Source of the DNA: Ruminococcus sp.
GTDB taxonomy: Bacteria > Bacillota > Clostridia > Oscillospirales > Ruminococcaceae
Direction: 5' to 3'
DNA: 49,502 nt
Assembly: GCA_017521805.1 (NCBI GenBank)
Contig: JAFXDK010000080.1
Location: 1 to 49,502 of the forward strand
In this document: positions 1 to 7,680 of the stretch, one piece after another
How positions within the stretch are numbered: the stretch's first letter is position 1
Layout of the letters: each line of letters starts with the position of its first letter
The notes under the pieces: model-generated
Database searches by the model: none
What the model was told of the DNA's origin: nothing
What the model saw: the letters and a program-made list of their open reading frames with translations, nothing else
Program-made: the position numbers and the translations under genes

Positions 1-78
1 GATTTCCGTTTAGTACGGGATAGCTATACCCTTTTGCCGACAATACGGCAAAAATACAGCGAATAACCATACATATAT

Positions 79-125
79 GCCGCTATTTCAGCATTTTTAC
101 TGATTTAGCGGCTCTTGTTTTTTCT
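79..125 (+). terminator. Probable terminator of a gene left of the window
   Basis: GCCGCTA (79-85) pairs with TAGCGGC (106-112), with an inner CAG/CTG pairing, and is followed by TCTTGTTTTTTCT. This would end a plus-strand transcript that comes from outside the window. The stem is imperfect, so confidence is moderate. Confidence 0.45.
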
Positions 126-264
126 GTACCCATTGATTTTTGTTTTTTATGGGGTTATTAGAGGTGCCCTTAATTAAGAATTCAAAATTAAGAAAAAAGA
201 ATTACTAATCCTGATAATACAAAAAAGAAATATTAATATAAATTATAAAATATATAATTATTTA

Positions 265-293
265 TTGTAGGGGCGACCATTGGTCGCCCATTT
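265..293. repeat. Small GGGCG hairpin repeat, copy 1
   Basis: TTGTAGGGGCGACC, loop ATT, GGTCGCCC, then a T run: a perfect 8-bp stem (271-278/282-289). It belongs to a family with 12001-12024, 16959-16982 and 30798-30827, in which the frame (TAGGG start, short loop, pyrimidine tail) is kept while the stem sequence changes. Confidence 0.55.
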
Positions 294-404
294 TTCAATC
301 ATAATAACATATTATAAATTTCGTTCCGAAATTGCGAGTTAAAGATTTCACCAAAATGCACAAAATCAACAGAAAATTTTATATGACAAATCGGTCAATT
401 TCCC

Positions 405-433
405 TTGAAATTTTCTTTGAGATGTGGTATAAT
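405..433 (+). promoter_or_regulatory. Sigma-A promoter of the HD-domain gene
   Basis: TTGAAA at 405-410, a 17-nt spacer, then TATAAT at 428-433 with an upstream TGG (extended -10). This is a close match to the vegetative consensus, about 40 nt upstream of the start codon at 470. Confidence 0.75.
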
Positions 434-469
434 AATTTTGTATATTAAAATCATATGGGAGTATTCAAT

Positions 470-1066
470 ATGACTGCTAAAGAGGAATTTATTCAGATAT
501 ATACAGAAAATATAAAACGTCAGGGAGCCGATAAGCTGCTGGAATACCTGAAAAAATCGGACTTTTTCACTGCTCCCAGCAGTACGCGCTATCACGGCTC
601 TTACGAGGGCGGACTTGTTGAGCACAGCGTAAATGTCTACCATTGCCTCAAAGACTACCTTTCACGTCCAAGAGTAAAGGAAAAGTACGGCATGGACTTC
701 TCTGATGAGAGTATAGCCATTGTTGCCCTGCTCCACGATTTGTGCAAGATTAATTTCTACACAACAGAAATGCGCAACAAGAAGAACGAGGCAACAGGAA
801 AGTGGGAACAGGTGCCATTTTACGCTATAAACGACACTCTCCCCTACGGACACGGAGAAAAATCCGTGTATATCATCTCAGGTTATCTCTACGGAGATGG
901 CAGACTTACCCGCGATGAAGCCTGCGCAATCCGCTGGCATATGGGATTTTCAGGCATTGAAGATAAAAATACTATCGGAAAAGCTCTGGAAATGTACCCT
1001 CTTGCATTTGCTCTACATGTTGCAGATATGGAAGCTTCATATTTTATTGAGGGTTCAAACAAATAA
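470..1066 (+). CDS. HD-domain hydrolase family protein
   Basis: A 198-residue soluble protein with an HD-type metal-binding pattern: HGSYEGGLVEHS around residues 42-53 (H52), the ALLHD doublet at H89-D90, further histidines near 128 and 157, and a late HVAD motif. HD proteins are metal-dependent phosphohydrolases or nucleases acting on nucleotides or RNA; the substrate here is not evident. An ATG at 455 is in frame, but GGGAG at 457-461 overlaps it and sits 8 nt before the ATG at 470, so 470 is chosen. The gene is followed 27 nt later by a GH13 gene and probably shares its transcript. The HD assignment is secure; the exact role is unknown. Confidence 0.8.
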   Translation: MTAKEEFIQIYTENIKRQGADKLLEYLKKSDFFTAPSSTRYHGSYEGGLVEHSVNVYHCLKDYLSRPRVKEKYGMDFSDESIAIVALLHDLCKINFYTTEMRNKKNEATGKWEQVPFYAINDTLPYGHGEKSVYIISGYLYGDGRLTRDEACAIRWHMGFSGIEDKNTIGKALEMYPLAFALHVADMEASYFIEGSNK

Positions 1067-1093
1067 GACATATATTGAAAGGGGTTTTTAATT

Positions 1094-2689
1094 ATGAACT
1101 GGTACGATAACGCCATAATCTATCACATTTATCCGCTGGGATTCTGCGGAGCGCCAAAATTCAACGATTTCAGCAGTGATGTCTCCTATCGTCTCGATAA
1201 GGTAGTCGATTGGATTCCGCACCTTAAAGAAATGAACGTTGACGCCGTATACTTCGGACCTGTTTTTGAATCCGTTGAGCATGGCTATGATACAGTTGAT
1301 TACAAGAAAATTGACCGCCGTCTCGGCGATAACAACTCCTTCCGCTTTATCTGTGATAAGCTTCATGAAGCTGGAATAAGAGTAATTCTGGACGGAGTTT
1401 TCAACCATGTAGGCAGAAAGTTTCCGCAATTTGTTGATATACAGGAAAAGGGACAGGGTTCAGAATATTGCGGCTGGTTCCAGAATCTGAATTTTGGCGG
1501 ACAGTCACCCTGCGGCGACCCTTTCTGGTATGAGGGCTGGAACGGCCATTATAACCTTGTAAAGCTGAATTTACAGAATGTGGGAGTATGCGACCATATA
1601 ATCGACGCTGTAAACTACTGGATAGAATCCTTTGGTATCGACGGTATACGCTTTGACGCGGCTGATTGTATCGATTTCAACTTCTTCAAGAGAATCCGTG
1701 ATTTCTGCAAGGGCAAAAAGCCTGATTTCTGGCTTATGGGCGAAATTATTCACGGCGATTACAACCGCTGGGCTAATCCCGAAATGCTGGACAGTGTTAC
1801 AAACTATGAGTGCTATAAGGGGCTTTACTCATCACATAACGACAAGAACTACTTTGAAATCGACTATTCAATAAATCGTCAGTCTGGTGCAAACGGCGGT
1901 ATATACAAGAATATCAACCTTTACACCTTTGTTGACAACCACGATGTAAACCGTCTGGCAAGCACAGTAAATAACCCTGCGCATCTGCCTCTTATCTACA
2001 CAATGATGTATACAATGCCCGGTATTCCGTCAATTTACTACGGAAGCGAGTACGGCGTTCAGGGACGCAAGGAGAATAACTCCGATGATAACCTCCGTCC
2101 ATGCCTCCACCTTGCTGATATGGAGCGTGAGAACACTGCTCTTTATAAGCATATCGTAAAGCTTGGCAGAATCTATAAGGCTTATCCTGCCCTCCGTACA
2201 GGCGCATATGAGAAGCTCCAGATAACAAATCAGCAGTTGCTTTACAAGAAAACTCAGGGCGAACAGACTGTGTATATCGCGCTTAACCTTGCAGATTATC
2301 AGTACGATTTCAACTTTGGCACGCAGCTTCCTGCCCTTGTTGATGTTATCGGCGGACAGAGTGTTGACGTAAATAACGGAAACGCGCATATTTCAATGCC
2401 GCCTTTCTCCTCTATGATTATTGTATCAGATGATATTGTCAATACAGCACCAGAAGCTGTTCCTGCTTACGAGGAAAAATCCGAGGAAACAGAGGCAGTT
2501 GTAGGAGGAAGATACCGCCACTATAAAGGCAATGAGTACGAGATTATTGCAATTGCCCGTCATACCGAGAATAACGAGGAGCTTGTAATTTACAAGAGCC
2601 TTTCCGACGGCAATGTATGGGCAAGGCCTAAGGCTATTTTCTGCGGAAAATCCAGTGACGGCTCTGTTATGAGATTTACAAAAATATAA
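1094..2689 (+). CDS. GH13 alpha-amylase-family enzyme with C-terminal DUF1653
   Basis: A 531-residue protein without signal peptide, so intracellular. The GH13 regions are visible: DGVFNH at 100-105, GIRFD with nucleophile D188, MGE with acid/base E217, and FVDNHD with transition-state D284. After the barrel and a beta domain (about 385-445) comes a linker rich in E and A, then a domain of about 60 residues starting GGRYRHYKGNEYEI that matches DUF1653. The likely role is hydrolysis or transfer on imported maltodextrins (neopullulanase or maltodextrin-glucosidase type). An AAAGGGG ribosome binding site precedes the ATG. The DUF1653 fusion is unusual because that domain commonly occurs alone; it may bind a carbohydrate or regulate the enzyme (inference). 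Confidence 0.85.
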   Translation: MNWYDNAIIYHIYPLGFCGAPKFNDFSSDVSYRLDKVVDWIPHLKEMNVDAVYFGPVFESVEHGYDTVDYKKIDRRLGDNNSFRFICDKLHEAGIRVILDGVFNHVGRKFPQFVDIQEKGQGSEYCGWFQNLNFGGQSPCGDPFWYEGWNGHYNLVKLNLQNVGVCDHIIDAVNYWIESFGIDGIRFDAADCIDFNFFKRIRDFCKGKKPDFWLMGEIIHGDYNRWANPEMLDSVTNYECYKGLYSSHNDKNYFEIDYSINRQSGANGGIYKNINLYTFVDNHDVNRLASTVNNPAHLPLIYTMMYTMPGIPSIYYGSEYGVQGRKENNSDDNLRPCLHLADMERENTALYKHIVKLGRIYKAYPALRTGAYEKLQITNQQLLYKKTQGEQTVYIALNLADYQYDFNFGTQLPALVDVIGGQSVDVNNGNAHISMPPFSSMIIVSDDIVNTAPEAVPAYEEKSEETEAVVGGRYRHYKGNEYEIIAIARHTENNEELVIYKSLSDGNVWARPKAIFCGKSSDGSVMRFTKI

Positions 2690-2725
2690 ATTATTTAATT
2701 TTAAATCTTGAAAATCTTGCAATTG

Positions 2726-2755
2726 TTGAATAATCTGAAATTATCTGCTCATAAT
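2726..2755 (+). promoter_or_regulatory. Possible promoter of the 48-aa peptide
   Basis: TTGAAT at 2726-2731 and CATAAT at 2750-2755 are 18 nt apart, and TGC precedes the -10. The resulting leader would contain two hairpins, AGGGT/ACCCT at about 2764-2779 and CCGC/GCGG at 2788-2800, the second just before the ribosome binding site. Confidence 0.4.
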
Positions 2756-2814
2756 AGAAGCAAGGGTACAAAAACCCTATCTCATTCCGCTATATGCGGT
2801 GAAAGGTGATATTT

Positions 2815-2961
2815 ATGAGCAAGAAGAAGTCAACTCAGCCTGATTTTAACAGTAAGTCAGATAACAACTACTCAAACTCCAATTACAACCAGCCCGATTT
2901 CGGCGATAAGCCCGAAAAGAGCACTTCATCAAATTCTAAGAAATCTGACGACTGCGAATAA
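2815..2961 (+). CDS. Small disordered hydrophilic peptide (48 aa)
   Basis: ATG follows GAAAGGTGAT at good spacing and the frame runs to TAA at 2959-2961, right before an intrinsic terminator. The 48-residue product is almost wholly K, S, N, D, Q and P with no hydrophobic core. It contains a twice-repeated QPDF motif (residues 8-11 and 26-29) and ends in DDCE. It looks intrinsically disordered and has no family I recognise. A promoter, a structured leader, a ribosome binding site and a terminator all bracket it, which argues that it is a real monocistronic gene. The function is unknown; a stress or spore-associated peptide would be speculation. Confidence 0.6.
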   Translation: MSKKKSTQPDFNSKSDNNYSNSNYNQPDFGDKPEKSTSSNSKKSDDCE

Positions 2962-2973
2962 TTGATTTAATGT

Positions 2974-2999
2974 AAAAAGCTCCTGTATGGGAGCTTTTT
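2974..2999 (+). terminator. Intrinsic terminator after the 48-aa peptide
   Basis: AAAAAGCTCC pairs with GGAGCTTTTT across a 6-nt loop. The T run is part of the 3' arm, so it could terminate in both directions. Confidence 0.8.
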
Positions 3000-3029
3000 G
3001 CTTTATATGATACCACTCCCTGAAACAAC

Positions 3030-3062
3030 TCTGCTCATCATCTTTGTCTACTAACATTTTAG
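3030..3062 (-). repeat. 33-bp repeated fragment, copy 1 (encodes MLVDKDDEQ)
   Basis: On the minus strand this stretch reads CTAAAATGTTAGTAGACA followed by AAGATGATGAGCAGA. It matches 20101-20133 with two mismatches. It lies within an open frame (about 2929-3135, minus) that reads ...IPKMLVDKDDEQSCF..., but that frame runs through the terminator at 2974-2999 and starts with TTG lacking a clear ribosome binding site, so it is probably a remnant rather than a gene. Confidence 0.5.
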
Positions 3063-3214
3063 GGATTGGTATGAGAATGTATGATATAAGGGGAATCTCT
3101 TCATACAATTCCTCAAGATTTAATTGGTGGAGCAATAGTATGTAGTGTTTATCATTAATTTTATTTTTTAATTTGTATTTTTTTGCTGAAAAGGTAGAAA
3201 TCTAAATTAAAATA

Positions 3215-3223
3215 TGGTATAAT
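3215..3223 (+). promoter_or_regulatory. Extended -10 promoter of the PHP gene
   Basis: TGG followed by TATAAT (3218-3223), 32 nt upstream of the start codon. No good -35 box is visible at 17 nt (TAGAAA), which fits an extended -10 promoter. Confidence 0.6.
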
Positions 3224-3254
3224 AGAGTATATTCTTCTGAAACGAGGTGTTATT

Positions 3255-4100
3255 TTGCAGTTAATCGACTGTCACACACATACACAATTTTCTATGGACT
3301 CTGAGGCTGATATTACAGCAATGATTGAAAAGGCAAAGGATTTGAATTTAGCCGCCTATGCCGTAACAGACCATTGTGAATGTAACTGCTGGTATCCCAA
3401 GGAGCATTACGAGGATACGGAATTATTCGACTATTTCAATTACAAAGACGATTTTGAAGCCTCCCTTTCAGCCGTTACTGAACTGAAAGAAAAATATCGA
3501 GACTTCAATCTCCTCTGCGGCACGGAGCTGGGACAGCCTATCGCCGCCCTTGATATCGCTGAAAAATGCGTCAGTGACCCCCGACTTGATTTCGTTATCG
3601 GCTCAATTCACCAGATAACAAATGAACAAGACTTTTACTACATAAACTATTATCGTATGACTACAGATGAAATAAACAAGCTTTTGGAGGGATATTTCAC
3701 TGAGGTATATGAACTGTGCAAATGGGGAAAGTTCGACGTTCTGGGACATCTCACCTATTGCCTGCGCTATATGAAGATACGCAACAATATCACCCCGAAT
3801 ATGAAGCTTTTTGATGAGATTATAGCCGAAAGTCTTCGTACTCTTGCTGACAAGGGAAAGGGTATCGAGATTAATACATCAGGAATCCGTCAGGGATTCG
3901 GCACAACTTTCCCCTCCCTTAAATATATAAAGCTTTTCCGTGAGCTGGGCGGAAAAATTATTTCCGTAGGCTCCGATGCTCACAAGGTCCGCGATTTAGG
4001 TGCAAATATTGCTGACGGAATCGAACTTGCAAAAGCGGCCGGCTTCAACGAAATATGCTATTTTAAGAAAAGACAGCCTGTTTTCATAAGGGTAAACTGA
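3255..4100 (+). CDS. PHP-domain phosphatase, histidinol-phosphatase (HisJ) type
   Basis: A 281-residue PHP-fold phosphoesterase. Metal-ligand motifs appear in order: DCHTHT at 5-10, TDHCE near 38, GTELG near 95, GSIHQ near 116, a DVLGHLTY block, and the C-terminal SVGSDAHK. This is the pattern of HisJ-type histidinol-phosphatases, which remove phosphate from L-histidinol phosphate in histidine synthesis. No other his genes are near, so another small phosphoester substrate is possible. The start is TTG, preceded by GAGGTG at 3244-3249; no upstream in-frame ATG with a ribosome binding site was found. The next gene begins one nucleotide after the stop codon, so the two are translationally linked. 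Confidence 0.8.
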   Translation: MQLIDCHTHTQFSMDSEADITAMIEKAKDLNLAAYAVTDHCECNCWYPKEHYEDTELFDYFNYKDDFEASLSAVTELKEKYRDFNLLCGTELGQPIAALDIAEKCVSDPRLDFVIGSIHQITNEQDFYYINYYRMTTDEINKLLEGYFTEVYELCKWGKFDVLGHLTYCLRYMKIRNNITPNMKLFDEIIAESLRTLADKGKGIEINTSGIRQGFGTTFPSLKYIKLFRELGGKIISVGSDAHKVRDLGANIADGIELAKAAGFNEICYFKKRQPVFIRVN

Positions 4101-4101
4101 T

Positions 4102-5118
4102 ATGAATAATATATGGAAAGTCTGCTATGAGGGCGGATTTTACCGTCAGAAAGGCAGAGGCGGAACGGAAATTCCTGTGAATAGCGTCTTTGAATGGGGC
4201 GGCGGAATATGGTATGTCCCTGCGATTTATGCCTGTGGAAAAGGTCTTGTTGCTGATTTCTGCATTGAAGTAAATCAGCAGAAGCTTAAAGATTTCTTCA
4301 AAAAATATGAGCCTTACCGTGACAGAGAATACGACATTCCTCTTGATATGCGCCGTAAAATCGAGGACGAAAATCCCATGTCCCTTGATTTCAGAGCGTC
4401 AATCACAGTCAACGGAAAAAAACTCAGAAGCGAACACGGCTGTTCTTTATCGTGGATTTCAGCCGATATTCTGTACAGCGGCATGGAAAATACCGAAGAA
4501 TCGGAAAATATAGTCTCCCATTATAACCTTGATAAAGAAAAATCATGGTTGTTATATCGCTGTTCATTTCCGTGGGCGACGGCAAGAAAACCTGTGATAA
4601 AATCAATTGACCTGAAACTTAAAGCATATCCCGTTTCAATCAGCGGTATATCCTTTGAAAATCCTGCGGTGAATGATGTAATAACTTTCACCCACCCAAT
4701 AACGAAAACTGAGCATACCCTGACCGTACTGGAATACGAACAGCAGGAACTGGCGGAAAATGCCTTTGCAAATGAGGAATATATCTTTCCCCGTCATCAC
4801 TGGGCTATGGTGTATACACTTCAACCCGATATTCCTGATACAAAAATGCATATCAGCGATGTTCAGCGAAACGAACAGCCAAAGAAAATGCCACGTATGC
4901 CCTATGAGCCTCAATCTGATTACAGCGTGGCTATGGGTATAATCGGCGGTGCTGACGGCCCTACGGCAATATTCACCTCAGCCAAAAGCGACGAAAATAA
5001 GCACGCTGCACTGTCTGCACTGCGCTTTGAACCTGTGCCCCATGTGCAATGGGAAATGACTTTCCGCGAAAAGCTGATTGGTGATATTCAAATACAAATA
5101 TTCAATGAAAGGATTTGA
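4102..5118 (+). CDS. Uncharacterised soluble protein with OadB-like GGADGPT motif
   Basis: A 338-residue protein with no predicted membrane segments or signal peptide. I recognise no fold in residues 1-270, which are beta-rich by composition with many aromatics. Residues 279-291 read GIIGGADGPTAIF, which matches the conserved aspartate-containing loop of sodium-translocating decarboxylase beta subunits (OadB/GcdB/MmdB). The surrounding OadB membrane helices are absent, so it cannot be that pump. A second, beta-like tail follows (residues 308-338). The gene is tightly coupled to the PHP phosphatase before it (1-nt gap) and to the Lrp regulator after it (5-nt gap to the chosen start). The function is unknown. 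Confidence 0.7.
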   Translation: MNNIWKVCYEGGFYRQKGRGGTEIPVNSVFEWGGGIWYVPAIYACGKGLVADFCIEVNQQKLKDFFKKYEPYRDREYDIPLDMRRKIEDENPMSLDFRASITVNGKKLRSEHGCSLSWISADILYSGMENTEESENIVSHYNLDKEKSWLLYRCSFPWATARKPVIKSIDLKLKAYPVSISGISFENPAVNDVITFTHPITKTEHTLTVLEYEQQELAENAFANEEYIFPRHHWAMVYTLQPDIPDTKMHISDVQRNEQPKKMPRMPYEPQSDYSVAMGIIGGADGPTAIFTSAKSDENKHAALSALRFEPVPHVQWEMTFREKLIGDIQIQIFNERI

Positions 5119-5123
5119 AGAAA

Positions 5124-5603
5124 ATGAGAAACGAAATTATCAGAATTTTACAGCAGAATGCCCGTATATCTGACGCGGCACTTGGAGAAATCCTTGGTAT
5201 ATCAGCCGCACAGGCAGCCGCAGAAATCAAAAAGCTTGAAAATGAGGGCATTATCAAGGGCTATAGCGTAATTCTTGATGAGGATAAATTTGACAAATCC
5301 ACCGTTTATGCAACTATTCAGCTTAAAGTTACACCCCAGCGCGACTGCGGCTTTGACGATATCGCCAAAACGATTATGGTTTATGACGAGGTTGAAAGTG
5401 TAAGCCTCATGTCCTCAGGCGCATATGACCTTTCCGTTGAGGTAAAGGGCAGCGACCTCAAAGACGTTGCATTCTTTGTTTCAGAGCGTCTTGCAACTAT
5501 TGAGGGTATATTATCAACTTCTACTCATTTTCTGCTGAAAAAATATAAGGAAAAGGGTATATTTATAGACAGCGAGCAGGCTGATGAAAGGGGCATAGGA
5601 TAA
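5124..5603 (+). CDS. Lrp/AsnC-family transcriptional regulator
   Basis: A 159-residue protein with an N-terminal winged helix-turn-helix (about residues 1-50, ISDAALGEILGISAAQ...LENEGIIKGY) and a C-terminal RAM/ACT-like ligand-sensing domain (about 60-145). Lrp/AsnC proteins bind amino acids and regulate neighbouring amino-acid genes; the aminotransferase immediately downstream is the obvious target. AAAGGA at 5108-5113 lies 10 nt before the ATG at 5124 but only 1 nt before an in-frame TTG at 5115, so 5124 is chosen. It is followed 2 nt later by the aminotransferase. Confidence 0.85.
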   Translation: MRNEIIRILQQNARISDAALGEILGISAAQAAAEIKKLENEGIIKGYSVILDEDKFDKSTVYATIQLKVTPQRDCGFDDIAKTIMVYDEVESVSLMSSGAYDLSVEVKGSDLKDVAFFVSERLATIEGILSTSTHFLLKKYKEKGIFIDSEQADERGIG

Positions 5604-5605
5604 AA

Positions 5606-6793
5606 GTGATTGATTACGATAAAGTTCTGTCAAATAAAATAAAAAATGTCAAACCCTCGGGAATCCGTAAATTCTTCGATATTGCCGCTACAATGGAGGG
5701 AGTTATATCTCTCGGTGTCGGAGAGCCTGACTTTTCAACTCCATGGGTGATTCGAAATGCGGCTATAAAGGTTCTGGAGCGTAAACAAGTGGTATACGGA
5801 CCAAATCTGGGTATTGCTCCTCTCCGTGAAGCTATATCAAATCGTCTGAAGAAAAAGCATGGGGTAGAATATAATCCTGCCAATCAGATAATTGTTACTG
5901 TCGGCGGTTCTGAGGCTATTGACCTTGCAGTCCGCGGAATAATCGACAGCGGTGACGAGGTTCTTATCGTTGAGCCATGTTTTGTCTGCTATGCTCCCCT
6001 TGTAGAGCTCGCGGGAGGCGTTGCAGTTCCCATTCCCACACGTATTGAAAATAATTTCAAGCTTACTGTTGAAGATTTAAAGGATAAGGTAACTGAACGC
6101 ACAAAGATGCTTATACTTCCATTCCCGAATAATCCTACAGGCGCGATTATGACTCGTGAGGATTTGGAACCTATTGCGGAATTCCTCCGCGGCACAAATA
6201 TAATGGTGCTCTCAGATGAGATATACTCTGAGCTTACATATGGACGCACTCATTGTTCGATAATCGAATTGCCCGATATGGCTGAGCGTACAATATATGT
6301 AAACGGTTTCTCAAAAGCATACGCTATGACAGGCTGGAGACTTGGCTACGTTGCCGCTCCTGAGCCTATTATAAATCAGATTTTCAAAATTCACCAGTAC
6401 GGCATTATGTGCAGTCCCTATATCAGTCAGAATGCGGCTATTGAAGCCCTTAATTCCTGCGATTCCGAGGTTGCAAAAATGGTTGAGGAATATAATATCC
6501 GTCGCCGCTATCTTGTAAGCGAATTTAACAGGCTTGGCCTTACCTGCTTTAACCCTGAGGGCGCATTCTATGTATTCCCCTGCATAAAGAGCACAGGTCT
6601 TACAAGTGAGGAATTCTGTGAAAAGCTCCTCTTTGAAGAAAAGGTTGCGGTTGTTCCCGGAAGTGCTTTTGGCGATTCCGGAGAGGGATATATAAGAATT
6701 TCCTACGCTTACTCATTAAAGCATCTCATGGAGGCTATTTCACGTATTGAAAAGTTCATCAAGCGTCTGGAGGCTGAGAAAAATGAAGGTTAA
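5606..6793 (+). CDS. PLP-dependent class I aminotransferase
   Basis: A 395-residue fold-type I aminotransferase of the aspartate/aromatic-aminotransferase (PatA) group. Visible features are the SLGVGEPDF entry motif at 35-43, NNPTG at 175-179, SDEIY at 203-207 and the Schiff-base lysine K237 in GFSKAYAMTGWR. The enzyme moves an amino group between an amino acid and a 2-oxo acid in the cytoplasm; the exact substrate cannot be read from sequence. The start is GTG, preceded by ATAGGA. It follows the Lrp regulator by 2 nt and its 3' end overlaps ispE by 11 nt. Confidence 0.88.
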   Translation: MIDYDKVLSNKIKNVKPSGIRKFFDIAATMEGVISLGVGEPDFSTPWVIRNAAIKVLERKQVVYGPNLGIAPLREAISNRLKKKHGVEYNPANQIIVTVGGSEAIDLAVRGIIDSGDEVLIVEPCFVCYAPLVELAGGVAVPIPTRIENNFKLTVEDLKDKVTERTKMLILPFPNNPTGAIMTREDLEPIAEFLRGTNIMVLSDEIYSELTYGRTHCSIIELPDMAERTIYVNGFSKAYAMTGWRLGYVAAPEPIINQIFKIHQYGIMCSPYISQNAAIEALNSCDSEVAKMVEEYNIRRRYLVSEFNRLGLTCFNPEGAFYVFPCIKSTGLTSEEFCEKLLFEEKVAVVPGSAFGDSGEGYIRISYAYSLKHLMEAISRIEKFIKRLEAEKNEG

Positions 6794-7640
6794 GGCTGCG
6801 GCTAAAATCAATCTTTCTCTCGATGTTACGGGCAAGTTGCCAAACAGCTACCATACCATTGAAAGCGTATTTCAGACGGTGGGACTTTATGATGAAATTT
6901 CTGTTGAACTGACAGAGGGTGATATTGTCCTTACCTGTGAAGTCCCCGAAAAGTTTGCGGAATCCGATGAAATTCCCTGTGACGAACGCAATATCGCTTA
7001 CAAGACGGCACGTAAATTCCTTGAGGAAAACAAGCTGAACAATGGCTGCCGTATCCACATAAAAAAAGGCATACCCTCACAGGCAGGCATGGGCGGCGGA
7101 AGCACAGACGCGGCGGCAGTTATATACTGCCTGTCTAAGCTCACGGAAAAGAGTTTCAGCGCTCCCGAAAAAATTGGTGCAGATGTCCCGTTTTTCCTGA
7201 CAGGCGGAACAGCATATGTTGAGGGAATCGGCGAAAAAATCACTCCCATTGCTGATTTCAGCGGAAAAATCCTTGTTATCGCAAAGGGTAAGGAGGGCGT
7301 TTCTACCGCAGAGGCTTATAACGCTGTGGATTCCCTTGTAAACCCCAGCCACCCCGATGTACAGGGACTTGTAAATGCTATAACTGAAGGTTCAGATACG
7401 TGCAGATATATTGGCAATCTCTTTGAATCCGCAATAAAGCTTGATGAAGTTGAGGATATAAAGAAAAAAATGACCGCACACGGAGCAAATGCGGCTTGCA
7501 TGACAGGCAGTGGTTCTGCTGTTTTCGGTATATTTGATACAGCTGAAAAAGCAAAAATATGCGCCGATTCACTTACAGCCTCGGGATATTTTGCTGAGGT
7601 ATGCGAAACTGTCAGAGATTCATTTATTGTTATAGAATAA
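6783..7640 (+). CDS. ispE: 4-diphosphocytidyl-2-C-methyl-D-erythritol kinase
   Basis: A 285-residue GHMP-superfamily kinase that phosphorylates CDP-methylerythritol in the MEP isoprenoid pathway. The start MKVKAAAKINLSLDV is the typical IspE N-terminus with the catalytic-site lysine and asparagine, and the ATP loop PSQAGMGGGSTDAA follows at about residues 95-108. GGAGG at 6769-6773 sits 9 nt before the ATG at 6783, so the longer frame opening at 6747 is rejected. The gene overlaps the aminotransferase end and is followed by a strong terminator. Confidence 0.93.
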   Translation: MKVKAAAKINLSLDVTGKLPNSYHTIESVFQTVGLYDEISVELTEGDIVLTCEVPEKFAESDEIPCDERNIAYKTARKFLEENKLNNGCRIHIKKGIPSQAGMGGGSTDAAAVIYCLSKLTEKSFSAPEKIGADVPFFLTGGTAYVEGIGEKITPIADFSGKILVIAKGKEGVSTAEAYNAVDSLVNPSHPDVQGLVNAITEGSDTCRYIGNLFESAIKLDEVEDIKKKMTAHGANAACMTGSGSAVFGIFDTAEKAKICADSLTASGYFAEVCETVRDSFIVIE

Positions 7641-7645
7641 AATTC

Positions 7646-7677
7646 AAAGGCGGACAAATTCAATTGTCCGCCTTTTG
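7646..7677. terminator. Bidirectional terminator between ispE and the SGNH gene
   Basis: AAAGGCGGACAA (7646-7657) pairs perfectly with TTGTCCGCCTTT (7664-7675) over a 6-nt loop, with T-rich flanks on both strands. It lies between convergent genes. A very similar core (GGCGGAC-TTCAATT-GTCCGCC) follows htrA at 32336-32356. Confidence 0.85.
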
Positions 7678-7680
7678 CAT

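Larger units (their letters stand above)
1..404. other. Intergenic left edge, no gene seen
   Basis: This AT-rich stretch holds no convincing coding sequence. It contains a perfect 8-bp stem at 32-39/46-53 without a useful U tract, a terminator-like hairpin at 79-125, and a small palindromic repeat at 265-293 preceded by AT-rich sequence with AATTAAGAATT words at about 173-205. The same kind of AT-rich word plus GGG-type hairpin combination recurs near 11510-12022 and 30770-30824. A promoter for the next gene begins at 405. Confidence 0.6.

Noticed and set aside
2929-3135. A 68-codon minus-strand gene around the MLVDKDDEQ fragment
   Set aside because: It reads through the terminator of the neighbouring gene, starts with TTG and has no ribosome binding site; treated as a remnant.
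4102-5118. Annotation as a sodium pump decarboxylase beta subunit
   Set aside because: Only a 13-residue motif matches; the required membrane helices are absent.
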